NCBI RefSeq assembly: GCF_011045115.1
Contig: NZ_JAAKZG010000004.1
Location: 124,001 to 188,000, forward strand
Length of the DNA: 64,000 nt
Reading direction: 5' to 3'
DNA from: Mesorhizobium zhangyense
GTDB taxonomy: Bacteria; Pseudomonadota; Alphaproteobacteria; Rhizobiales; Rhizobiaceae
The translations under genes and the position numbers were made by a program. The notes beneath the pieces are model-generated. The model made no database searches, had not been told where the DNA came from, and saw nothing but the letters and a program-made list of their open reading frames with translations. Below are positions 23,444 to 31,904 of this stretch, piece after piece (positions within the stretch are counted from its first letter, which is position 1; the number at the start of each line of letters is the position of its first letter).

Positions 23444-25323
23444 TTGATCATCCCCATCTGCCGCGGCAGCCAGAGGGAGATTTCCGGGACCAGCGACAGC
23501 ACGATCAGAGACACAGCCAGTACCGCCATGTATTTCATCATCGGACGTGCAACGTTGTGCATCTTGGTTCCGGTCATGGCGTTGGTGACGAACAGGCCTA
23601 CACCGATCGGCGGCGCGAACAGGCCGAAGCCCATGGCCACGACCATGACGACGCCGAACTGCAGCGGATCGATGCCGAACTGCACGGCGATGGGTGTGAG
23701 CAGCGGCCCGAACAGGATCATCGCCGGCGCACCTTCCAGCACCATGCCAAAGAAGATCATGATGCCGACACAGATGAGCATCAGGCTGATCGCCCCATAG
23801 TTATGGCCGAAGTCGATCATCACATTGGAAATCTGGTCGGGAATGCGCTCGATCGTCAGCGCGTAAGAGAGGCTCGACGCCGCAGCCACGATGAAGAGGA
23901 TGCTGCCGGTCATGGCGGCTGCCCGCATGAACAGGCTGATGACCGCCCGCCACGACAATTCGCGGAAGAAAACCGCACCGATGACGAAAGCGTAGACCAC
24001 GGCGAAAGCCGAAATCTCCGTCGATGTCGCGATGCCCGTGGCAACGCCACGCCCGATCATGATGATCATGGCCAGCGTCAGGCCGGCGCCGGCGATCAGC
24101 GGCAAGAGTGGCCGGCGCGGGGTGTCGACGAACACCTTCTCAAGATCGACCTTCTTGCCATAGATGATCGCCATGACGACAAGCGCCGCCGCCATCAGGA
24201 TCGACGGCACGATGCCGGCCATGAACAGGCCTGCGATCGATATGTTCGAGACGAAGCCGAAGATGATCAGGTTGACGCATGGCGGGATGGCTTCGGCCAT
24301 CACCGCTGTGCAGGCGAGCAGCCCTGCGGTTTCATTCTCGTCGCTCTCGGTCTTGCGCACCGCCGGCATGATGACGCCGCCGACAGCCGCTATGTCCGCG
24401 AATTTCGAACCGGAGACGCCTGAAAACAGCGCTGTCGCCATGATGACTATAACATTCAGGCCGCCGCGAAGATGCCCGAAACAGCGCAGCAGTAGTTCGA
24501 TCAGCCGGGAGGACATGCCGTTGATCTCCATAGCAAGGCCAGCGAGCACGAAGAACGGAATGGCCAGAAGCACGAAATGGTCGGCCCCGGACGTGACCTG
24601 CTGGGCCCAGACATAGACGGGCAGCGACGGGTCGAGCATGAAGTAGATCAGCGCTCCAAATGCCAGCGCAAATGCGATAGGCGTTCCGAGCACGATGCCG
24701 AAAACCGCACCGACCGAAAGCATCGCCAAGGGCGACAGGCCGTCCTCCAGATTCTCGTTGAGATAGTAGGCAAGCACAACCACCGCCAGGCAGGTTGCCA
24801 GCGCAGAGAATGCCAATGGCGCCGGAGAACGAAGCGCATGCAGGATCGACAGCAGTGCCATGCAGAAGGTGCCGATGAAGACCGGCGCCAGAAACCACCA
24901 GCGCGGCAGGCCGGTGGACGTCGTCTGACCATGGGTGTCCAGCAGCAGCGTGTAGACGCCATAGCAGAGTGCTACCGATATCAGCACGGTCAGCCACGAA
25001 CCGATCGATTCGAGGAAAGGCTGCCACCGCTTCGGGAACAGCGCCACGATGATATCGATTCCGATATGGTTGGAGCGGCCGATGGCCGAGGCCGCGCCAA
25101 GGAAGATCATGGTCGACATCAGGCCGCTAGCCACTTCCTCCGCCCAGTCGAACGGCTCGTGGAAGAAGTAGCGCGCGACGACCGATGCGAAGACGATGGC
25201 GACGTCAATCGCCAGGATTGCACCGCCCGCATACTCGATCAGAGCAAGCAGTCTCTCGGTGAATTTTTCCGACGAGAAGGCCGGATTCTCCGAAACCGGT
25301 ATGGCGGAAGACACAAGTTTCAT
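23440..25323 (-). CDS. TRAP transporter fused permease (DctQ small subunit plus DctM large subunit)
   Basis: A 627-residue membrane protein. Residues 25-180 have the four-helix DctQ pattern (VIFASVVARYFFHEPFDWAEEVASGLM and HIGIDIIV). From about residue 195 the 12-helix DctM part begins, with GIVLGTPIAFALAFGALIYF, FVLAGLAMEINGMSSRLI, GVSGSKFADIAAVGGVIMPAV and ILFGPLLTPIAVQFGIDPLQFGVVM. Separate DctQ and DctM genes are the rule and fusions are a known minority form. TRAP systems import organic acids using the sodium gradient. Its partner DctP is encoded 26 bases upstream, and a FAD oxidase gene precedes that. Confidence 0.92.
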   Translation of the reverse strand: MKLVSSAIPVSENPAFSSEKFTERLLALIEYAGGAILAIDVAIVFASVVARYFFHEPFDWAEEVASGLMSTMIFLGAASAIGRSNHIGIDIIVALFPKRWQPFLESIGSWLTVLISVALCYGVYTLLLDTHGQTTSTGLPRWWFLAPVFIGTFCMALLSILHALRSPAPLAFSALATCLAVVVLAYYLNENLEDGLSPLAMLSVGAVFGIVLGTPIAFALAFGALIYFMLDPSLPVYVWAQQVTSGADHFVLLAIPFFVLAGLAMEINGMSSRLIELLLRCFGHLRGGLNVIVIMATALFSGVSGSKFADIAAVGGVIMPAVRKTESDENETAGLLACTAVMAEAIPPCVNLIIFGFVSNISIAGLFMAGIVPSILMAAALVVMAIIYGKKVDLEKVFVDTPRRPLLPLIAGAGLTLAMIIMIGRGVATGIATSTEISAFAVVYAFVIGAVFFRELSWRAVISLFMRAAAMTGSILFIVAAASSLSYALTIERIPDQISNVMIDFGHNYGAISLMLICVGIMIFFGMVLEGAPAMILFGPLLTPIAVQFGIDPLQFGVVMVVAMGFGLFAPPIGVGLFVTNAMTGTKMHNVARPMMKYMAVLAVSLIVLSLVPEISLWLPRQMGMIN

Positions 25324-25349
25324 GACGTCACCTCAGGTCCTGCGTCCAC

Positions 25350-26387
25350 TCAGAGCGACGTCGAAAGCTGCATGATCTGCTTGAACATGGGCTCCGTCGA
25401 CGGATACTGCTTGAGGAACGACGGATAGAGTTCCGTCTCCATGCGCTTGTGCAGGTCGGCCATTTCGGCAACCGGCACTTCCGTATATTCGAGCCCCTCG
25501 CCCTTCAGCCTGTCCATGGCCTCGGCCTCTACCTTCGGAACCTCGGCGCGGATTGCCTGGGTTGCAAAGGCCGCAGCTTCCAGGAAGTCCTGCTTCAGGT
25601 CGTCGGGGATCTTGGACATGCCGAGCTTGCCGATATAGGCCAGAAGCGGCGTATAGATGTGGCGCGTCAGGAAGCCGTATTTCACCACCTCGTCCCACTT
25701 GTAGGCGAGAACCGTGCCCGGATCATGCTCCATGCCGTCGACCACGCCGGTCTGGGCTGCCGTGTAGCACTCGTTGATCGGGATCGGGGTCGGGGTGGCG
25801 CCGATGATGTTGAAGGTCTCGATGAAGGTCTTGGTCGGCAACACGCGCAACTTCACGCCGTGCAGTTCCTCGATCGAGGTGATCTTCTTCTTGGTGTAGA
25901 TGCTGCGCGAACCGGCCTGGAAGCCCCAGCCCAGAATGCTCACGCCGGTTCGCTCCTGAAGGAGCTTGTCGTAGGCGTCACCGACGCCGGAATCGAGCGC
26001 CTTGGCGCAATGATCATAGCTGCGGAAAAGGAAGCCGAGATCGAGCATGCCGAATTCCGGCACCAGATTGGCCCATATCGACGTGCCGGTGATGATCATG
26101 TCGACCGAACCGGCACGAACCTGGTTCACCACATCGGCTTCCTTGCCGAGCTGGGCGTTGGGGAAATATTCGAGCACGATCTTGTCGCCAACCCGGCGCG
26201 CAAGCTCATCCTGGAACGGCTTGAACCAGAGATAATGCGAGCCGAAACGCTCCGGCGGGGCTGAAGACGAAACGCGAAGCTTGATCGCGCGCGCTGCAAT
26301 TGCCGGTGTGGACAGAGCACCTGCGGCCAACGCCGCGGCCGTGCCCTTCACGAAGTTGCGGCGTGAAATAGATTGGATGGCAGACAT
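25350..26387 (-). CDS. TRAP transporter substrate-binding protein (DctP family)
   Basis: A 345-residue periplasmic receptor. It starts with a twin-arginine signal, SRRNFVKG followed by a hydrophobic segment to an AIAARA-like site, so export is probably by Tat. DctP motifs include FPNAQLGKEADVVNQVRAGSVDMIITG (about residues 65-90) and KLRVLPTKTFIETFNIIGATPTPIP with the carboxylate-binding Arg (about 155-180). I chose the ATG at 26387 because GGGAGGAAAC precedes it directly; an upstream ATG at 26435 lacks a site. It sits between the FAD oxidase and the fused permease genes. The ligand is probably a hydroxy or keto acid, inferred from the neighbouring oxidase. Confidence 0.92.
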   Translation of the reverse strand: MSAIQSISRRNFVKGTAAALAAGALSTPAIAARAIKLRVSSSAPPERFGSHYLWFKPFQDELARRVGDKIVLEYFPNAQLGKEADVVNQVRAGSVDMIITGTSIWANLVPEFGMLDLGFLFRSYDHCAKALDSGVGDAYDKLLQERTGVSILGWGFQAGSRSIYTKKKITSIEELHGVKLRVLPTKTFIETFNIIGATPTPIPINECYTAAQTGVVDGMEHDPGTVLAYKWDEVVKYGFLTRHIYTPLLAYIGKLGMSKIPDDLKQDFLEAAAFATQAIRAEVPKVEAEAMDRLKGEGLEYTEVPVAEMADLHKRMETELYPSFLKQYPSTEPMFKQIMQLSTSL

Positions 26388-26431
26388 GTTTCCTCCCGTT
26401 CGTCTGAATGTGTTTGCAGTTCGGTGAATTC

Positions 26432-27868
26432 TCAATTTTCCGGGTTTCCGCCCGATCGGAGTTCCGGAATGATCTTGCCCGGATTCATAATGTCCTTTGG
26501 ATCAAGCGCCTTCTTGATCGCGCGCATCACCTCGACGCCGTGTCCGTGCTCGAGCTCCATGAATTTCATCTTGCCGGTGCCCACCCCGTGCTCGCCGGTG
26601 CAGGTGCCGCCAAGCGCGATGGCACGCTTCACCAGGCGGCTGTTCAGCGCCTCGGCCTCGGCCAGCTCATCGGGGTTGTTCGGGTCGATCACCAGACCGA
26701 GATGAAAGTTTCCGTCGCCGACATGCCCCACGGTTGAGATGAAAAACGATGCAGAGGCGATATCCTCTTGGGTCTCGGCAATACAGGGGCCAAGGCTAGA
26801 AATCGGAACGCACACATCCGTGCTCCACACCTTTGCCTGCGGGCGCATCGCCTGAACCGCATAGTGGACATTGTGCCGAGCATTCCAGAGAACAGCGCGC
26901 GTATCCGGATCGTCTGCGCTCTCGAAATCGAACGCGCCGTTCTGTTCGGCAAGCTCCCTTGTGAGCGCGACCTGCTCAGCCACTCCGGCGGTCGAGCCAT
27001 GAAATTCCATAAACAGTGTCGGCGTCTCTTTGTAGCTGAGCCCCGAGTAACGGTTCGTCGCCTGGATGGTCCGCGCGTCCATCAACTCGACACGCGCGAT
27101 CGGAATGCCGCACTGGATGATGCCGACGACCGTGGCGATCGCTTCGTCAACGGTGATAAACGGGCAGATCGCCGCCGAGACCTTTTCCGGGATGCCATAA
27201 AGACGCAGCGTCAGTTCCGTGATGATGCCGAGTGTGCCTTCGGAGCCGACGATAAGACGGGTAAGATCATAGCCCGCCGATGATTTGCGCGCACGCCCAC
27301 CGGTGACCACCACGCTTCCGTCCGCCATCACAGCAGTCAGCGAGACGACATTCTCGCGCATGGTGCCATAGCGCACGGCGTTGGTGCCGGAAGCACGCGT
27401 AGCGGCCATGCCGCCAAGTGTGCTCTCGCCACCCGGATCGACGGGAAAGAACAATCCCGTATCCCGCAGATAATTGTTCAGCTGATGCCGGGTAACGCCC
27501 GCCTCGATCGTCACATCGAGATCTTCCGGACGGACGGCGATAATACGGGTCATGCGGCTCAGATCCAGACTGACGCCGCCCCGAAGCGCGCTGACATGAC
27601 CTTCCAGCGAAGTCCCCGCTCCAAAGGGAATCACCGCGACTCCATGATCGGCGCATATGCGCACGATCCTGGAAACCTCTTCCGTCGTCTCGGCATAGCA
27701 TACGGCGTCGGGTGCCTGCACGGCATGATAGGATTCGCCGCGGCCATGATGTTCGCGATCCGACAGGCTGATCGAGAATCTCGGGCCGAGGAATGCGGCC
27801 AGCAAATCGGCAACTGCCTGCGGCAGGCCGACCGACCCGCTGTCATTGCTCGACGCGTGAAAACCCAT
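26432..27868 (-). CDS. FAD-binding oxidoreductase, glycolate/D-lactate dehydrogenase (GlcD) type
   Basis: A 478-residue vanillyl-alcohol-oxidase-fold flavoenzyme. The PCMH FAD motif is GVAVIPFGAGTSLEGHVSAL (about residues 75-95), with GGMAATRASGTNAVRYGTM and GSEGTLGIITELTLRLYG as family motifs. The C-terminal domain ends in GTCTGEHGVGTGKMKFMELEHG. Family members oxidise D-2-hydroxyacids such as D-lactate, glycolate or 2-hydroxyglutarate. The ATG at 27868 has GGGAGGACAG upstream and is taken over an in-frame ATG further up. It is the first gene of the TRAP operon, which suggests the imported solute is a D-2-hydroxyacid or related acid. A second GlcD-like gene lies at 49071. Confidence 0.9.
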   Translation of the reverse strand: MGFHASSNDSGSVGLPQAVADLLAAFLGPRFSISLSDREHHGRGESYHAVQAPDAVCYAETTEEVSRIVRICADHGVAVIPFGAGTSLEGHVSALRGGVSLDLSRMTRIIAVRPEDLDVTIEAGVTRHQLNNYLRDTGLFFPVDPGGESTLGGMAATRASGTNAVRYGTMRENVVSLTAVMADGSVVVTGGRARKSSAGYDLTRLIVGSEGTLGIITELTLRLYGIPEKVSAAICPFITVDEAIATVVGIIQCGIPIARVELMDARTIQATNRYSGLSYKETPTLFMEFHGSTAGVAEQVALTRELAEQNGAFDFESADDPDTRAVLWNARHNVHYAVQAMRPQAKVWSTDVCVPISSLGPCIAETQEDIASASFFISTVGHVGDGNFHLGLVIDPNNPDELAEAEALNSRLVKRAIALGGTCTGEHGVGTGKMKFMELEHGHGVEVMRAIKKALDPKDIMNPGKIIPELRSGGNPEN

Positions 27869-28110
27869 GAACTGTCCTCCCATACGGCATCGATAACGAT
27901 CGATCACCGCAAGCTGCGGGTCCACTAGCATCAAATCTGATACGACGCAATACACTGTACCTTGGATACCGTGTACGGGATGCGCTGACATAATTTGTCT
28001 TGGTCAAAGCACCGATTTTCTTGTAGGTGGGAGTGGATGATGGGCATTCGCTTCGCGATCGAATCGCGAGGGGAACACATCTCCGCCGAATACAACCAGG
28101 TTGCCACAGC
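27869..28110. promoter_or_regulatory. Divergent promoter gap between the GlcD-TRAP operon and a GntR gene
   Basis: The 242-base gap is the likely regulatory region for both units. A loose inverted repeat, TACACTGTACC/GGATACCGTGTA, lies at about 27951-27975 and could be a GntR operator. The match is imperfect and I rate it low. Confidence 0.35.
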
Positions 28111-28794
28111 ATGCTCCCCGATCTTCAGATCGATCTCCCGAAATCGCTGTCCTCCATAGTCGAGGACCGCATCCGCAACGCCATCATCAATGCCGAACTC
28201 GCTTTCGGACAGGCTCTGCCGGAAGACAGCATGGGCCTGTCGATGGGGGTCAGCCGAACGCCGATGCGCGAGGCGCTGACACGCCTGCAGACGCAGGGGC
28301 TGGTGGTTATCGTGCCGAAGAAAGGTACCTTCGTCTTCAAGCCTACGCTTGCGGACGCCGAACAGCTGGCCTCATTCCGCCTGACGCTGGAGATGGAAGC
28401 CGTACGCCGCTGCCACACGCATGCTCCTGAAGCCACTGTGCAATCCATGAAGGCGACAGTGGAGGCGATGCGCGCCGCGCGAGCGGCAGGAGACGGAAAG
28501 GCCTATGCGCGCGCCGATACCGAGTTTCACGAGAGCTTTTTCGCCAACTGCAACAACGCTTACCTGGCGAACGCCTATCATACGGTTTCGGGCCGGATCG
28601 CCGCCCTGCGCGCGCATCTCTCGGCTTCCCATGCCAATGAGCAGGCGACCTCATTTGACGAGCACCTGCAGATGGTCGCGGCCTTCTCGGAGGGGAAGCT
28701 CGCCCAGATGAACAAGACGCTCAGGCAGCACATATTGCGTGCTGCATCGGCTTATGAAAATGCCCTGCGCGAGATGGGCGTCGACGAAGCCTGA
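28111..28794 (+). CDS. GntR family regulator with FCD domain
   Basis: A 227-residue FadR-subfamily regulator when started at the ATG at 28111 (MLPDLQID); an in-frame start at 28027 would add 28 unconserved residues. The winged helix covers residues 8-75 (VEDRIRNAIINAEL, MGVSRTPMREALTRLQTQGLV, KGTFVF), and the FCD domain follows from about residue 85. Its metal ligands are visible as Asp and His in ARADTEFHESFF, His in FDEHLQMV and His in LRQHILRA. It is divergent from the GlcD-TRAP operon and probably controls it in response to a carboxylate bound in the FCD pocket. Confidence 0.88.
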   Translation: MLPDLQIDLPKSLSSIVEDRIRNAIINAELAFGQALPEDSMGLSMGVSRTPMREALTRLQTQGLVVIVPKKGTFVFKPTLADAEQLASFRLTLEMEAVRRCHTHAPEATVQSMKATVEAMRAARAAGDGKAYARADTEFHESFFANCNNAYLANAYHTVSGRIAALRAHLSASHANEQATSFDEHLQMVAAFSEGKLAQMNKTLRQHILRAASAYENALREMGVDEA

Positions 28795-28815
28795 CCCCGC
28801 TTCAGGTCTGTGGCG

Positions 28816-29541
28816 TCAGCTGGCGATTGCCAGCCGCCGCCGGAGCCGTGCGGTGCGGCCATTGCCTCGATCAGCAGCAAACTGCTCGAAGGCATTGATG
28901 TAATTGTCCTTTGTCCGCAGGATGTGAGCCTGCAGCATCGTGGCCAGTTCATCGCGCTTTTCGTCCGCCAGCAGTTCGATCATGGTCGCATGATCCTTGA
29001 ACGAGCGGTCAGGTTCACCTTCCGCCTTCATGGCCAGATGCGTCCGAAGCGCTGCGACGCGCCCGAGGATCATATTGTAAGCCTGTTGCAGATAGCGGTT
29101 GCCGCAGCTGTGAAAGAAAGCGAGGTGGAATTCGGTATCGGCGCGCCCGTATGCCTGCATGTCCTCCGCGGCCACCGCATCGGTCATCATCGCCAGCTGC
29201 TTTTGCAAATGGACGATCGTCTCCGCGATGTCCGCCGCCGGCGTCAGGGCGATGGCCTGCTGCTCCAGCCCGGTACGGTAGTCGCAAAGCTCGGCGATAT
29301 CATCCAGCGTCGGCGTGAAAACGTAAGTTCCGGATTTCGGAACGATATTTACCAGGCCTTCTATCTGCAGCAGATTGAGCGCTTCGCGAACCGGTGTGCG
29401 GCTCACCTCGAAGGCAGTAGCCAGCGTATCCTCTGAAAGGTTCTCGCCAAACTCGAATTCCGCGTCGACGATGGCAACGCGGATTTTGTCGGCAATCGTG
29501 ACCGCCAGGCCCGGTTCGGATTTCGCAGTCGGTCTTCGCAT
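28816..29541 (-). CDS. GntR family regulator with FCD domain (second copy)
   Basis: A 241-residue FCD-type GntR regulator, started at the ATG at 29541 after GGGAGCGGA. The helix-turn-helix covers VAIVDAEFEFGENLSEDTLATAFEVSRTPVREALNLLQIEGL and SGTYVF. The FCD metal ligands are complete (RADTEFHLAFF, FKDHATMI, LQAHILRT). It is clearly paralogous to the GntR at 28111 and convergent with it with only 21 bases between. It lies downstream of the MFS gene in the same direction, so it probably regulates the MFS-SDR-lyase group. The last 20 residues are Arg-rich and not conserved. Confidence 0.88.
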   Translation of the reverse strand: MRRPTAKSEPGLAVTIADKIRVAIVDAEFEFGENLSEDTLATAFEVSRTPVREALNLLQIEGLVNIVPKSGTYVFTPTLDDIAELCDYRTGLEQQAIALTPAADIAETIVHLQKQLAMMTDAVAAEDMQAYGRADTEFHLAFFHSCGNRYLQQAYNMILGRVAALRTHLAMKAEGEPDRSFKDHATMIELLADEKRDELATMLQAHILRTKDNYINAFEQFAADRGNGRTARLRRRLAIAS

Positions 29542-29615
29542 TCCGCTCCCGCTCGATCGCTTGTTCAAAAAAGTTGTGCCAGCGGCCTGTCGTAGCCGCT
29601 GGCACCAATGATCGT

Positions 29616-30926
29616 CTAGTCCCGCCGCGCTTTCAGGCTCATGCAAACGAAGAAGCCGATGATCGGGAATACCGACAGCGTCAGCAGAGCCAGCGAGAAG
29701 CTGTCGGTGGACGTCTTCACCCAGCCGACGATGTACGGGCCTGTGAAACCGCCGATCTGCGCGAAACCGTTGATCGCAGCCAGTCCGCCTGCTGCCGCAG
29801 CACCGCTCAGGAACTGTGTCGGCAGCGTCCAGAAGACCCCGAGATAGGACCACAGGAAGAACGCGCAGGCACAGAGCAGAAGCAGGCCAATATAGGCATT
29901 AGGCGCCAGCGCAGAGGCCGCCAGGAACAGGCCGCCGAAAAGACCCGCAATGGCGGTATGGATCTTGCGCTCGCCGGTGCGGTCGGAATTCCGCGAAATG
30001 AAGACAAGGCCAAGTGCTGCGAACACAAACGGGATCGCCGAGACGAAACCAGCCTGCATCGTGGTCAGATCACCAATGCTCTTGACGATCTGCGGCAGCC
30101 ACATGATCACGCCATACACGGCGATACCGTTGAACATATAGACGATGGTCAACATCCAGACACGGTAGTCTCTGAAAATCTCACGCAGGCTGTGACGCGT
30201 GTCTGCCGGCGCATTCTTTTGATCAGCCGCGAGTTCGCGCAGCAGCCAGGCCTTCTCGTCTTCAGCCAGCCACTTTCTGTCCTTTTGCGGAGAATCGACC
30301 AGATAGAAGAAGGTGACGATGCCAAGCAGCACCGCAGGCAGGCCTTCAAGGATGAACATCGCCTGCCAGCCGTGAAGACCGAAAAGCCCCTCGCCGGCCT
30401 CGATCAGCCAACCAGAAATCGGCGCGCCGATAACGATGGAGAGCACTGTGGCCGCCATGAAAAGCGCTGTTGCACGCCCCCTCTCCTTCGCCGGATACCA
30501 GTAGGTCAGGTACAGCAGCACGCCAGGTGCAAAACCCGCTTCCGCGACACCGAGCAGAAAGCGCAGGATGTAGAAGGAGGTCGGGCCCTGGACGAAGGCC
30601 ATGGCGCAGGAAACGATGCCCCATGTCACCATGATGCGGGCAATCCAGATGCGAGGCCCGACCTTGTGCAGGATCATGTTGCTCGGAATTTCAAAGGCCA
30701 TATAGCCGATGAAGAAAATGCCGGCGCCAAGACCGAACATATAGGGCATCAGCCCGATATCCGCGTTCATGTGAAGGGCGGCGAAGCCGATATTCACGCG
30801 ATCGAGATAGTTGATGATGAAGCATATGAAACAGAACAGCACGATCCGAAGGTTCAACTTCTTGATGGTGCGATCGCGAAGACTGGTATCGATGGACGCG
30901 CTTGCGGCGTGAATGGCATCGGCCAT
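29616..30926 (-). CDS. MFS transporter, anion:cation symporter (ACS) type
   Basis: A 436-residue 12-helix carrier. NYLDRVNIGFAALHMNADIGL near residue 38 and the motif FLLGVAEAGFAPGVLLYLTYWYPAKERGRATALF near 115-148 are diagnostic of the ACS family that carries phthalate, tartrate, hexuronates and other organic anions with a proton. A long cytoplasmic loop lies near residues 215-250. The ATG at 30926 has AAGGGAGG upstream. It is divergent from the SDR/lyase pair, with a perfect AACTAG-N4-CTAGTT palindrome between them. The GntR gene follows 74 bases downstream. An organic acid is the likely cargo. Confidence 0.9.
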   Translation of the reverse strand: MADAIHAASASIDTSLRDRTIKKLNLRIVLFCFICFIINYLDRVNIGFAALHMNADIGLMPYMFGLGAGIFFIGYMAFEIPSNMILHKVGPRIWIARIMVTWGIVSCAMAFVQGPTSFYILRFLLGVAEAGFAPGVLLYLTYWYPAKERGRATALFMAATVLSIVIGAPISGWLIEAGEGLFGLHGWQAMFILEGLPAVLLGIVTFFYLVDSPQKDRKWLAEDEKAWLLRELAADQKNAPADTRHSLREIFRDYRVWMLTIVYMFNGIAVYGVIMWLPQIVKSIGDLTTMQAGFVSAIPFVFAALGLVFISRNSDRTGERKIHTAIAGLFGGLFLAASALAPNAYIGLLLLCACAFFLWSYLGVFWTLPTQFLSGAAAAGGLAAINGFAQIGGFTGPYIVGWVKTSTDSFSLALLTLSVFPIIGFFVCMSLKARRD

Positions 30927-31025
30927 TGGCAACCTCCCTTGAAAAAACAAACGGGCCTGCCTCGGCAGACCTCTCCCGACGCACGCTATATGTCCAAAAA
31001 TTGAAACGCACAAGTGGGGTACATA

Positions 31026-31041
31026 AACTAGAACCCTAGTT
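31026..31041. promoter_or_regulatory. Candidate operator AACTAG-AACC-CTAGTT
   Basis: A perfect 6+4+6 inverted repeat in the 184-base divergent gap between the MFS gene (start 30926) and the SDR gene (start 31111). It is placed to control both directions. The FCD GntR regulator encoded just beyond the MFS gene is the natural candidate, by position only. Confidence 0.6.
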
Positions 31042-31110
31042 GACATTTGACAGGCGCTGACGTTTGGTGCGGCGAAATTTCGTCAAACCACTAGGCATAG
31101 GGAGAAGCCA

Positions 31111-31878
31111 ATGCAGCATTTGCAGCCGCATGCAGTGCAATCTGCATTCTTCAGGGATCGCGTAGCGTTGGTGACCGGCGGTGCGTCCGGCATAGGGTAT
31201 GCGGTTGCCGGCAAGCTTGTCGGCCTGGGCGCCAAAGTTGCCATCTGGGATATCCAGAAAGAGCGCCTCGATGAATGCCAGGAACGCTATGGCGACCGTG
31301 TCTTGACGCGATCGGTCAATGTTTCCGACAAGGCCGCCGTCTCGAAAGCCATGGACGAACTCACCCGTGCCTGGGGCGGCGTCGATCATCTGCTGAACAA
31401 TGCCGGCATCATCGGTCAGCGCATGACTGTCCAGGATTTCGACGGCGACGAGCTGGATCGTGTTCTTGCGGTCAATCTAAAGAGCATGTTCTACGTTTCC
31501 AGCGCCTTCATCCGCGCATCGGGCGCAGAGTCCAGCCGCTCGATCGTCAACCTGTCCTCGATCGCCGCCCGCACGGGCGGCATGGTCGGAAACATAGCCT
31601 ATGCCACGACAAAGGGAGCAGCGGCGTCCTTTACCTACGCACTGGCAAAGGAACTCGCCCCCCATGTCCGCGTCAACGCGCTGGCGCCGGGCGTCATCAA
31701 CACGGAAATCCAGAAGGATGTGTTCGCCGATCCGGCCAGCATCGAGGCCATGGCCAATCTCATTCCGCTGAAGCGGCTGGGAACGGCCGAGGAAGTCGCC
31801 GATGCCGCCGTCTGGCTGCTTTCTGATGGAGCCGCCTACATCACCGGCGTAGTGCTGGACGTTTCAGGCGGCCGATAA
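31111..31878 (+). CDS. SDR family oxidoreductase
   Basis: A 255-residue classical short-chain dehydrogenase. It has TGGASGIG at residues 23-30, IWDIQKERLDE with the NAD-preferring Asp, LLNNAGIIGQ, the catalytic Ser in NLSSIAARTGG, and YATTKGAAASFTYALAKELAP with the Tyr and Lys of the active site. The C-terminal SDGAAYITGVVLDVSGGR is standard. It is followed after 26 bases by an isocitrate lyase/PEP mutase family gene in the same direction. Together they could oxidise a hydroxyacid and then cleave the product; the substrate is unknown. Confidence 0.92.
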   Translation: MQHLQPHAVQSAFFRDRVALVTGGASGIGYAVAGKLVGLGAKVAIWDIQKERLDECQERYGDRVLTRSVNVSDKAAVSKAMDELTRAWGGVDHLLNNAGIIGQRMTVQDFDGDELDRVLAVNLKSMFYVSSAFIRASGAESSRSIVNLSSIAARTGGMVGNIAYATTKGAAASFTYALAKELAPHVRVNALAPGVINTEIQKDVFADPASIEAMANLIPLKRLGTAEEVADAAVWLLSDGAAYITGVVLDVSGGR

Positions 31879-31904
31879 AAACACGTAAGGGAAAGAACCT
31901 GATC

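Noticed and set aside
23557-24423. Asp/His-rich + strand frame opposite the TRAP permease
   Set aside because: Composition is that of the complement of a membrane protein gene; no motif is present.
27951-27975. Loose inverted repeat before the GlcD-TRAP operon
   Set aside because: Mismatches in the arms and only one copy; kept only as a low-confidence note inside the promoter gap.
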